Shown here in pieces: positions 7,062 to 13,719 of a stretch of DNA of 21,855 bases. Position 1 is the stretch's first letter. Every line of letters starts with the position of its first letter. The position numbers were made by a program, and so were the translations under genes. Below the pieces are notes generated by a model. The model was given only the letters and a program-made list of their open reading frames with translations, was not told the origin of the DNA and did no database searches. Source of the DNA: UBA8106 sp913052135 (GTDB taxonomy: Bacteria; Acidobacteriota; Vicinamibacteria; Vicinamibacterales; UBA823); NCBI GenBank assembly GCA_913052135.1, contig CAJXDY010000043.1:1-21855 (forward strand). Direction: 5' to 3'.

Positions 7062-7318
7062 AAGCCCAGTAGCCAGGTATCCTGACTTGCGGATCGACAC
7101 GAATCAACTTCGCCTTCCCATGCTTCCTCTGAGCACAGTGGCGGCTCTTGGTGTCCACATCTAACTCATATGAGTCGGCCTCAAACCGATTTATACAAGT
7201 GATGTTTTGATGGCCAAGAACACAACGCTGACTCGCTCCCCGCTAACAGTGGCGGGACCGTGTGGGATTTTCACCCACTTCCCAACAGCCACTGGGAAGC
7301 GTCAATTTGTGGCCTGAG
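7062..7318 (-). promoter_or_regulatory. Cobalamin (AdoCbl) riboswitch
   Basis: Minus-strand leader of btuDCF. It contains the conserved aptamer elements in order: GGGAA and GGTGAAAATCCCAC (about 7283-7262), CGGTCCCGCCACTGT (7260-7247 region), GGGGAGC, a second CCGCCACTGT (7144-7135), GGGAAGGCG (7119-7111), and the B12 box AAGTCAGGATACCTGGC (about 7088-7072). Cobalamin binding would favour the downstream terminator and shut off the importer. Between the two CCACTGT elements is an extended segment of roughly 100 nt (P6 side) that includes the 12-bp palindrome ACTCATATGAGT at 7164-7175. Boundaries are approximate. The aptamer assignment is very secure from the motif order. Confidence 0.93.
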
Positions 7319-7405
7319 TATAGCACGGCCAATCTATGTGTTTCAGTGAGCACAACACTCATGACATGATAAGAATCTATAAGGAGTAAATCCGTATATA
7401 AAATA

Positions 7406-8506
7406 ATGCGTACACGCCTCGCTAAATCCGGGCTGCTCGATATCGCGGATCGGCTAGACGCCGGTGAACGGCTCGCTCTAGCCGATGGTGTCAAACTATT
7501 CGAGTGCCAAGATTTGCTCGCAGTAGGATGGCTGGCGAATCGCGCCCGCGAAAGTCGCCACCAAGCCCGCACATACTTCAACCATAACATCCGACTCGAA
7601 GCGACGAATGTCTGCGTGGCTAGCTGTCTATTTTGCTCCTTCGCACGACTCAAACCTGGCGATGCGGATGCCTACACGATGACCCTTGAGCAAGCATGGG
7701 AGAAGCTTCGTCAACGACGTGAGCAGCCGTTGACGGAAGTGCATATCGTGAATGGACTGCACCCAGACCTGCCGTTTTCGTACTACACAGAACTTTTGCG
7801 CGGCTTTAAGCGCATCCGTCCCGACGTACATTTAAAGTGCTTTACTGCCGTAGAAATTGCATTTTTTGCAGATCTTTATCACATGACAGATGAGAACGTC
7901 CTTTGGGAATTAATGCAAGCCGGTCTCGGTTCACTCCCTGGTGGGGGCGCTGAGATTTTTGCAGAGCGTGTTCGTCGCAAGATCAGTCATGACAAGTGTG
8001 GCACCGATCGGTATCTTGCCGTCCATCGCACAGCACATCGACTGGGTCTACGCTCTAATGTAACCATGCTGTACGGACACATCGAGACACTAGAAGAGCG
8101 AGTTGATCATATGTTGCGTGCACGAACACTCCAAGATGAGACCGGTGGTTTTCAAGCGTTCATCCCTTTAGCATTTCATCCTGAGAACAATCAGATGCGA
8201 AAGTTGCCGGCACCGACGGCTGCCGACACTTTGCGTGTCCATGCCGTTGCACGTCTCATGTTGGACAACATCGAGCATGTGAAGGCTTTTTGGATTGCGA
8301 CTGGCATCGAGGTCGCGCAGACCGCTTTATGGTTTGGGGCAGACGATCTTGACGGTACAGTTCAGGAGGAAAAGATCTACCATATGGCTGGTGCGAGTAC
8401 GCCTGAATCGATGACAACGGCGGACATCAGTCACCTCATCCGCGCGGCTCAACGACAGCCAATAGAGCGTGACACTTTATACAAGGTAGTGTCGGAGTCA
8501 GCCTGA
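7406..8506 (+). CDS. mqnE: Aminofutalosine synthase MqnE (radical SAM)
   Basis: A 366-residue radical SAM enzyme that joins the MqnA product 3-[(1-carboxyvinyl)oxy]benzoate to SAM to make aminofutalosine in menaquinone synthesis. The [4Fe-4S]-binding CxxxCxxC is C70, C74 and C77 in NVCVASCLFC. Other MqnE-type stretches are EVHIVNGLHPDLP, GLGSLPGGGAEIF, SNVTMLYGHIET, LQDETGGFQAFIPLAFHPEN and HVKAFWIATG. The N-terminus (AGERLALADGVKLFECQDLLAVG) also fits the family, supporting the ATG at 7406; an in-frame TAA at 7370 rules out a longer form. The only purine-rich ribosome site, AAGGAG at 7381-7386, is 19 bases from the ATG, unusually far. It is divergent from the btu operon. Confidence 0.92.
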   Translation: MRTRLAKSGLLDIADRLDAGERLALADGVKLFECQDLLAVGWLANRARESRHQARTYFNHNIRLEATNVCVASCLFCSFARLKPGDADAYTMTLEQAWEKLRQRREQPLTEVHIVNGLHPDLPFSYYTELLRGFKRIRPDVHLKCFTAVEIAFFADLYHMTDENVLWELMQAGLGSLPGGGAEIFAERVRRKISHDKCGTDRYLAVHRTAHRLGLRSNVTMLYGHIETLEERVDHMLRARTLQDETGGFQAFIPLAFHPENNQMRKLPAPTAADTLRVHAVARLMLDNIEHVKAFWIATGIEVAQTALWFGADDLDGTVQEEKIYHMAGASTPESMTTADISHLIRAAQRQPIERDTLYKVVSESA

Positions 8507-8570
8507 GCCCACTTGTGGGTAATTGTGCTAGAATTCATTTAAGTCAGATTTCACTAGACAATAGTCAGGC

Positions 8571-8597
8571 GGGCAGAATGGTGGAACTGGCCTTTTT
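8571..8597 (+). terminator. Weak terminator/attenuator-like hairpin in the nadA leader
   Basis: GGGCAG, a ten-base loop, CTGGCC with one mismatch, then TTTTT. It lies in the 173-nt gap between mqnE and nadA and could end mqnE transcription. The same gap also holds CCCAC-TT-GTGGG right after the mqnE stop (8508-8519) and TTCACA-AAG-TGTGAA (8621-8635). None is convincing alone. Confidence 0.28.
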
Positions 8598-8679
8598 CGT
8601 ATCTTGATATTGAGAAAAATTTCACAAAGTGTGAAGTTGAACGGAATCCATCCGACTCGAGTAGAGCAGTAGGTTGCTG

Positions 8680-9804
8680 ATGAATGTTCAGTTATTGAAT
8701 GAGGTCGAAGAGCAGGCAGATCAACAAGTTCTGCCAGACCGCTATCTCGGGCTATCCGAAGAAGAGCTTGAAGTCCGTATTGGTGCTGCGCGTGCCACGC
8801 TGGGCGAGCGACTCTTAATTCTCGGACATCACTATCAACGCGACGAGGTTTTCAAGTTCGCTGATGATACTGGCGATTCATTTAAGCTTGCGCAAGTAGC
8901 CGCTGCTCGACGGGAAGCGGATTTTATCGTGTTGTGCGGCGTTCATTTCATGGCCGAAAGCGCTGATGTCCTCAGCGCGGAACACCAGAAGGTTGTCCTT
9001 CCCGATTTAGCTGCTGGCTGTTCCATGGCTGACATGGCTGTACTTGATGAACTTGAAGTTTGTTGGGATGAGCTGTCAGAAATGGGGATTAACGACGTAG
9101 TTCCTGTGACTTACATGAATTCCGCAGCTTCGATAAAAGCGTTTTGCGGGCAACATGGTGGAACGGTGTGTACGTCTTCAAATGCGGTAGCAACATTTCA
9201 ATGGGCCTGGAATCGTGGTGCGCGTATTTTGTTCCTGCCGGACCAGAATCTCGGGCGAAACACAGCATTTGGTATGGGCGTCGCGTTGCAGCAGATGTGT
9301 GTCTGGGATCCTAATGTTACGTGGGGTGGCTTAGAACCGTCAGAACTGCATGGTGCACGCATGATTTTATGGAAGGGTCACTGTTCCGTGCATACCGCAT
9401 TCACGGTAAAGCAGATCGAGCGACTCCGTGCTTCACATCCCGACATCCGGATTATTTCTCATCCAGAATGTACTTGGGAGGTTATACAAGCCTCGGATGA
9501 GGTTGGTTCGACTTCACACATTATTCGCCAGGTTACCGAGAGTCCCGCGGGTTCGATTTGGGGTATTGGAACTGAGATTCATTTAGTGAACCGGCTCGCG
9601 CAAGAGCTGGCTCCCGAGCGTACCGTGATGACATTAGATGCACTCGGATGTTTATGCTCGACGATGTACCGCGTATCGCCCAATCACTTGTGCTGGGTGT
9701 TGGAAGGCTTGGTGAATGGTGAAGTACGTAATCAGGTGTCTGTACCGGACGATCAGAAGCGCTGGACACGCGTTGCGCTCGACCGGATGCTTTCGATCCA
9801 ATAA
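8680..9804 (+). CDS. nadA: Quinolinate synthase NadA
   Basis: A 374-residue [4Fe-4S] enzyme that condenses iminoaspartate with dihydroxyacetone phosphate to quinolinate for de novo NAD synthesis. Motifs: ILGHHYQRDEVFKFADDTGDS near residues 48-67, CGVHFMAESADVL near 86-98, AGCSMADM with cluster cysteine C114, WKGHCSVH with C235, the conserved HPEC near 261-264, and a C-terminal GCLCSTM where C324 or C326 supplies the third ligand. The ATG at 8680 has AGTAGG a few bases upstream; an in-frame TTG two codons earlier is less likely. Neither nadB nor nadC is in the window. It is 60 nt upstream of sodA, with a palindrome in the gap. Confidence 0.94.
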   Translation: MNVQLLNEVEEQADQQVLPDRYLGLSEEELEVRIGAARATLGERLLILGHHYQRDEVFKFADDTGDSFKLAQVAAARREADFIVLCGVHFMAESADVLSAEHQKVVLPDLAAGCSMADMAVLDELEVCWDELSEMGINDVVPVTYMNSAASIKAFCGQHGGTVCTSSNAVATFQWAWNRGARILFLPDQNLGRNTAFGMGVALQQMCVWDPNVTWGGLEPSELHGARMILWKGHCSVHTAFTVKQIERLRASHPDIRIISHPECTWEVIQASDEVGSTSHIIRQVTESPAGSIWGIGTEIHLVNRLAQELAPERTVMTLDALGCLCSTMYRVSPNHLCWVLEGLVNGEVRNQVSVPDDQKRWTRVALDRMLSIQ

Positions 9805-9827
9805 ACTCCAAGATTTCGGAATTGTTT

Positions 9828-9845
9828 GATCGTCACGTGACGATC
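9828..9845. promoter_or_regulatory. 18-bp perfect palindrome, candidate operator
   Basis: GATCGTCACGTGACGATC at 9828-9845 is its own reverse complement. It lies 23 bases after the nadA stop and about five bases before the sodA Shine-Dalgarno. No T-run follows, so a terminator role is unlikely. A homodimeric regulator site for sodA is the simplest reading, but the regulator is unknown and no promoter is obvious in the short gap. Confidence 0.5.
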
Positions 9846-9864
9846 GTATGAAGGAGGAATTTTT

Positions 9865-10464
9865 ATGGCTCATGAACTACCAGCGTTACCATACGCTTAC
9901 GCTGCACTCGAACCACACATTGACGAACAGACGATGCAAATTCATCATGACAAACATCACGCAACGTACGTGACGAAATTGAACGCTGCATTGGAAAAGC
10001 ATCCTGAACTGGCAGAGAAGACTCTTGACGAATTAGTGAGTACTCTCGATAGCGTGCCTGAAGGTATCCGGACTGCTGTTCGGAATAATGGTGGTGGACA
10101 CTGGAACCATTCGATGTTCTGGCAGGTTATGGGACCGAATGCGGGAGGTGATCCAAATGGCAACGTTGGAGACGCCATTAACGCTTCGTTCGGCAGTTAC
10201 GACTCTATGAAGGAGCAGTTTACAAAATCTGCACTGGGCCGTTTCGGTAGCGGATGGGTTTGGGTTGTAGCCTCCGGCGGAACGTTATCAATAATGAGTA
10301 CCCCGAATCAGGATAATCCGGCAATGGAAGGGAAGAAGGCGATTCTTGGGTTGGACGTTTGGGAACACGCTTATTATCTAAGGTATCAGAACCGGCGTCC
10401 GGAGTACGTTGGTGCGTTCTGGAACGTTATTAACTGGACCGCAGTGAATCTGCGCCTCGGCTAA
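9865..10464 (+). CDS. sodA: Superoxide dismutase, Mn/Fe family (probably Mn)
   Basis: A 199-residue cytosolic superoxide dismutase that converts superoxide to oxygen and hydrogen peroxide. Metal ligands are H27 in IHHDKHH, H82 in WNHSMFW, D164 and H168 in LDVWEHAYYLRYQN. The GGGHWNH segment and the glutamine in TPNQDNP (Q149) are the arrangement typical of Mn enzymes, where the outer-sphere Gln comes from the C-terminal half, so Mn or cambialistic use is favoured. No signal peptide. Strong ribosome site AAGGAGG eight bases before the ATG. It follows nadA by 60 nt with the palindrome at 9828-9845 between them, which may mark independent oxidative-stress control. Confidence 0.94.
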   Translation: MAHELPALPYAYAALEPHIDEQTMQIHHDKHHATYVTKLNAALEKHPELAEKTLDELVSTLDSVPEGIRTAVRNNGGGHWNHSMFWQVMGPNAGGDPNGNVGDAINASFGSYDSMKEQFTKSALGRFGSGWVWVVASGGTLSIMSTPNQDNPAMEGKKAILGLDVWEHAYYLRYQNRRPEYVGAFWNVINWTAVNLRLG

Positions 10465-10573
10465 AAAGACAGTTCGGACCGGTCGCAGTCTGGAATTCGT
10501 ATAGGGCACACTCTACTGTTACTGGATTCCTTTCGATTTGTATACCTTCGCCCGTGTCCTCTGGTGCTGAAGC

Positions 10574-11383
10574 ATGTCGCTTTCACTAGTTCTGTTTCTT
10601 TTCCTGACGCACCTAGGTGTGGGCATCGCCTGGACTTTATTGTTGGTGCCTCGTGCTGCCGGCGTGAAGTTCTTTCGGTTTAATGCCGGGCTAGCTGTCG
10701 TACTTTTAGTCATCGGACTCGCCTTCGACCCAGGAATTGGTGATGCAGGGAATGTCTGGAATAGTGTTTCGGCGCTGGCACTGCGTACCGCAACAGGTGC
10801 ACTGCTTTTGTTTTGGATCACCGTTGGTCGGATGGCCAAAGCATTGCAGCCTGGATTCCTATGGACGACCGTTGTTGCCAGCGGCGTGATGCTGGTTGCG
10901 CAGGCTTTCGGCGTGGCTTCGGTACACCCGGTCTCAATGCCGGTACTAGCTGTAGCGAGTTTTGTGAGTTCGGCTGCCCTTCTGGGTGGCACTTGCACGG
11001 CGATGATCTTGGGACACTGGTACCTGGTTCTGCCATCCATGGACGTCTCCTTGCTCCAGAAGATCGTTAAGTTTCATATCGGTTCTACCATTGTTCGTAT
11101 CGCTGTCGTAGGTGTAGCGGTATACATTGCGGTGGTGAGTTTGGAGTCAGGACTGGGGTTCAATTTTCAGCGCTACGTTCTATCGGTTGCAGGCATTTTC
11201 TTCTGGCAGCGCGTTCTGTTTGGTTTACTCGGACCAAGTGTTTTGGCGTATCTTACCTGGGAGACAGCGAAAATTCGCTCGACCCAATCGGCAACCGGTA
11301 TTCTCTATGTCGATTTTTTTACAGTCATGGTTGGTGAGATTCTTGCCAAGTACCTCTTTCTTTCAACAGGCGTGCCACTGTAA
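10574..11383 (+). CDS. Polytopic membrane protein with intramembrane histidines, function unknown
   Basis: A 269-residue protein I do not recognise. It is hydrophobic nearly throughout, with about seven or eight predicted helices (for example residues 2-26, 38-52, 66-86, 94-112, 121-152, 168-191, 202-228). Histidines H13, H148 (in ILGHWYLVLP) and H168 (VKFHIGS) lie in or next to helices, as do several arginines. This pattern is compatible with heme or quinone binding, but there is no known family motif to prove it. The C-terminal part has a polar IRSTQSATGILY stretch. A TATACC -10-like box at 10541-10546 could drive it. It is followed after 33 nt by a zinc-ribbon membrane protein and may form a pair with it. 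Confidence 0.72.
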   Translation: MSLSLVLFLFLTHLGVGIAWTLLLVPRAAGVKFFRFNAGLAVVLLVIGLAFDPGIGDAGNVWNSVSALALRTATGALLLFWITVGRMAKALQPGFLWTTVVASGVMLVAQAFGVASVHPVSMPVLAVASFVSSAALLGGTCTAMILGHWYLVLPSMDVSLLQKIVKFHIGSTIVRIAVVGVAVYIAVVSLESGLGFNFQRYVLSVAGIFFWQRVLFGLLGPSVLAYLTWETAKIRSTQSATGILYVDFFTVMVGEILAKYLFLSTGVPL

Positions 11384-11416
11384 ATTGATCGAATATTTTG
11401 CACTGAAAGTTTTCAC

Positions 11417-11881
11417 GTGGAAGTAACTTTTCATTGTCCATCCTGCCGAGCGGCACTCCCTGTTACAGTGGATATAACTTCGACCTCCATTGTGTGCGGC
11501 GGGTGTGGGCGCACTCTCGACCTCACGTTCACTGATGGTGTAACGAATGATGACGAAGTCGATCGGTGTCCGCTTTGCGAAGGTCGAGACTTCTATATCA
11601 GGAAGGATTTCAACCCCCAGCTCGGTTTAACCATCGTGATCATTGGGGCGCTTATCAGTGCTGGATTCTATTGGTTTGAGATGGATCTCGTCGCATACGG
11701 AGTATTGGGTTTTGCTGCGTTGATTGATCTAGTCGTCTATCGCCGACTGGGCGACATCACCGTTTGCTACCGGTGTCATGCTGAATTTAGAGGTGTGTAC
11801 CGTCGGACTGCAGCAATATTCGATTTACATGTAGCGGATGAACTCGAACCGGAGTACGAACGCCAAATTGGTCTCAGGTAG
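11417..11881 (+). CDS. Zinc-ribbon protein with two transmembrane segments
   Basis: A 154-residue protein starting at a GTG. Three CxxC knuckles and one further pair are visible: CPSC near residue 7, CGGC near 27, CPLC near 51, and CYRC near 117. The first two would make one zinc ribbon. The last two flank a hydrophobic hairpin (residues ~69-110, two helices with a short acidic turn), so a second metal site could be closed across the membrane hairpin. The N-terminus (VTFHCPSCRAALPV) looks like MJ0042-type zinc ribbons. Function is unknown. It follows the membrane protein at 10574 by 33 nt and ends only three bases from the convergent moeA stop, with no terminator between. Confidence 0.72.
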   Translation: MEVTFHCPSCRAALPVTVDITSTSIVCGGCGRTLDLTFTDGVTNDDEVDRCPLCEGRDFYIRKDFNPQLGLTIVIIGALISAGFYWFEMDLVAYGVLGFAALIDLVVYRRLGDITVCYRCHAEFRGVYRRTAAIFDLHVADELEPEYERQIGLR

Positions 11882-11884
11882 TCT

Positions 11885-13108
11885 TTAAAACAATTTCACA
11901 TCGACCACTTCACCTTTTTCAACGATATCAGTTTGAGGCGGAATCTCGACGTACCCATCGGCTAACGACATGCTGGTGATATCGCCTGAAGCTTTAAAGG
12001 CTGGCACAGCCATGCCGTCGGTGACCCGCACTGTATAGAATTGGTGACGTCCCGTTGTTGAAACGATCCGTTTAGCGAGCGGAAGTGTCAGCGTCCGTGG
12101 ATGGTACAGCGGGAGTCTGCCAATTCGCCTCAACATAGGGATTAGCAACATATAGGCGTTTGAGAGGCAGGATGTGGGATATCCCGGCATGCCGAGAACT
12201 GGCATTGTACCAATTCGTCCAAATACAGTGGGCTTACCTGGTTTGACAGCGATTCCGTGGAACAGAATTTCACCGTGTTGCTGCAGGACGTCCACAATCA
12301 AGTCGTGAGCACCAACCGAACTACCTCCTGAAAACACCAAGAGGTCGTGCGTCAAGCAGGATTTAATGGTTGCAGTTAACGCATCAAGCGTGTCTGCGGT
12401 TGGGGGGTGGTGTATGGCTATACCACCGTGGCTGCGAACTAAGGTTTCAAGAGTGAACCGATTGATGTCATAAATCTGCCCGGGTGCGAGTACTTGGCCG
12501 GGTTCGATAATTTCATCCCCTGTGGATAGTAGTGCCACGCGTGGCCTTTCGTACACTTCAACCCTCGATACGCCAATGGCAGCTAATGCGCCGATACGAC
12601 TAGCAGTGATCTGCTCGCCATCCTTTACCAGTGTTTGTCCAGGCGTGATGTCGGCACCTCGTTGTCCAACGTTCTGGTGAGGATAGACGGGGATCATGAT
12701 AGCGATGTTGTTGTCTTCGGCTTTATCCGTCTCCTCGACCATGACCACCGCGTCAGCGCCCTCAGGCATTGGCGCGCCAGTCGCGATTTCGACACACTGA
12801 CCACGTTCAATCGATCGGGTTGGAATCGTGCCGGTGTAGACTTTTTCCACACATTCCAGGCTTCGTGGTCGCTGTCGGCTGGCCCCAAAGGTATCCTCCG
12901 CCACCACGGCATAGCCGTCCATGGCTGCACGGTCGAACGGTGGCACGTGGGTGTCTGAATTCACGGTGCAGGCGAGGATGCGTTCACCCGCTTCGTGGAG
13001 AGGAACTTGTTCGGTTCTCTTGAGTGGTGGAGTTGCCTCTTCTACGATGCGAAGCGCATCGACTAACGAAATAGTCTCACGGATGGGCCGCATTTTTCCT
13101 GCAGACAT
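11885..13108 (-). CDS. moeA: Molybdopterin molybdenumtransferase MoeA
   Basis: A 407-residue enzyme that inserts molybdate into adenylylated molybdopterin to complete molybdenum cofactor. Landmarks: VPPFDRAAMDGYA with D59 near residues 55-67, the beta-barrel domain II ATGAPMPEGADAVVMVEET near 109-127, LLSTGDEI near 193-200, SGGSSVGAHD near 260-269, AVKPGKP near 287-293 and LGMPGYPTS near 305-313. The start at 13108 (MSAGKMRPIRETISLVDAL) leaves 25 bases after moaB; an ATG at 13093 (MRPIRE) preceded by AGGA is a real alternative. The open frame continues upstream into moaB but would overlap it. Operon moaB-moeA. Confidence 0.92.
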   Translation of the reverse strand: MSAGKMRPIRETISLVDALRIVEEATPPLKRTEQVPLHEAGERILACTVNSDTHVPPFDRAAMDGYAVVAEDTFGASRQRPRSLECVEKVYTGTIPTRSIERGQCVEIATGAPMPEGADAVVMVEETDKAEDNNIAIMIPVYPHQNVGQRGADITPGQTLVKDGEQITASRIGALAAIGVSRVEVYERPRVALLSTGDEIIEPGQVLAPGQIYDINRFTLETLVRSHGGIAIHHPPTADTLDALTATIKSCLTHDLLVFSGGSSVGAHDLIVDVLQQHGEILFHGIAVKPGKPTVFGRIGTMPVLGMPGYPTSCLSNAYMLLIPMLRRIGRLPLYHPRTLTLPLAKRIVSTTGRHQFYTVRVTDGMAVPAFKASGDITSMSLADGYVEIPPQTDIVEKGEVVDVKLF

Positions 13109-13133
13109 AATGTGTTCGTGGTTCGGTTTTTGA

Positions 13134-13637
13134 TTACCGGGATGCCTCTCGTACAAGGTGTCCAAGTTCCGGCAATATGAGTTTGGTCATAGCTAAACGG
13201 ACACCATGTTCAGAACCCGGCAAGGAGATGATGATCTTTTTCCGTGCTGTCCCCGCAAATGCCCGGCTTAGCATTGCCGCAGATCCAATTTCCGCGTAAC
13301 TTAGCGAGCGGAACAATTCGCCAAACCCATCGACACGCTTTTCAATGAAAGCTGTAATCGCTTCGTATGATTGATCACGAGACGAGATACCAGTGCCACC
13401 GGTTGTAATAATGGCGTCGACTGACGAGGAGCTTACCTGCTCCGTGACCGTCGCCTGCACGAGATCTGGTTCGTCGCGCACAATGCGTCGTCCACGTATT
13501 TCGTGACCCGCTTCGGTTAATAAATCGATAATCGCTTGCCCTCCCGCATCGGTCTCTTCGGTGCGGGTGTCACTAATAGTTACAACGTAACAACGCACAG
13601 TAGCAGGTGCCGCCTTACGGTGCTCAAGGTGTCCCAT
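13134..13637 (-). CDS. moaB: Molybdenum cofactor protein, MoaB/MogA family
   Basis: A 167-residue protein of the MogA/MoaB fold, which binds molybdopterin and adenylylates it before MoeA acts. The signature TTGGTGISSRDQ lies near residues 78-89. RVDGFGELFRSLSYAEIGSAA and SRAFAGTARKK resemble E. coli MoaB more than MogA; the end, LPGSEHGVRLAMTKLILPELGHL, fits the family. In many bacteria the MoaB-type protein does the MogA job. The ATG at 13637 is chosen because a perfect TATAAT lies six bases upstream, which would give a leaderless mRNA; a GTG at 13658 would place the start inside the promoter. It is first gene of moaB-moeA and divergent from the GH3 gene. Confidence 0.88.
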   Translation of the reverse strand: MGHLEHRKAAPATVRCYVVTISDTRTEETDAGGQAIIDLLTEAGHEIRGRRIVRDEPDLVQATVTEQVSSSSVDAIITTGGTGISSRDQSYEAITAFIEKRVDGFGELFRSLSYAEIGSAAMLSRAFAGTARKKIIISLPGSEHGVRLAMTKLILPELGHLVREASR

Positions 13638-13643
13638 CAGTTG

Positions 13644-13671
13644 ATTATACAGGTCCACACGATGATCAGAA
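13644..13671 (-). promoter_or_regulatory. moaB promoter, perfect TATAAT, leaderless
   Basis: On the minus strand TTCTGA (13671-13666), 16-nt spacer, TATAAT (13649-13644) preceded by TG two bases upstream in extended -10 fashion, then CAACTG and the ATG. Initiation 6-7 bases after the -10 falls on the start codon itself. No Shine-Dalgarno exists in the six bases. Confidence 0.62.
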
Positions 13672-13683
13672 TGGCTTCCCAGT

Positions 13684-13712
13684 TTGCGGCGGGACTAAAT
13701 TCGATTTACCAT
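13684..13712 (+). promoter_or_regulatory. Candidate promoter of the GH3 gene, leaderless
   Basis: TTGCGG (13684-13689), exactly 17 bases, TACCAT (13707-13712), then seven bases and the ATG at 13720. It is back to back with the moaB promoter. The -10 matches consensus at four of six positions. Confidence 0.4.
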
Positions 13713-13719
13713 CGGCCTC

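Noticed and set aside
8570..8592. tRNA-Leu-like start (GCGGGCAGAATGGTGGAACTGG)
   Set aside because: Only the first ~20 bases resemble a leucine tRNA. No anticodon arm, T-arm or matching acceptor 3' strand follows.
10519..11040. 173-codon minus-strand open frame opposite the membrane protein
   Set aside because: Shadow of the hydrophobic plus-strand gene; rich in Pro/Thr/Ser/Arg as expected of an antisense frame.
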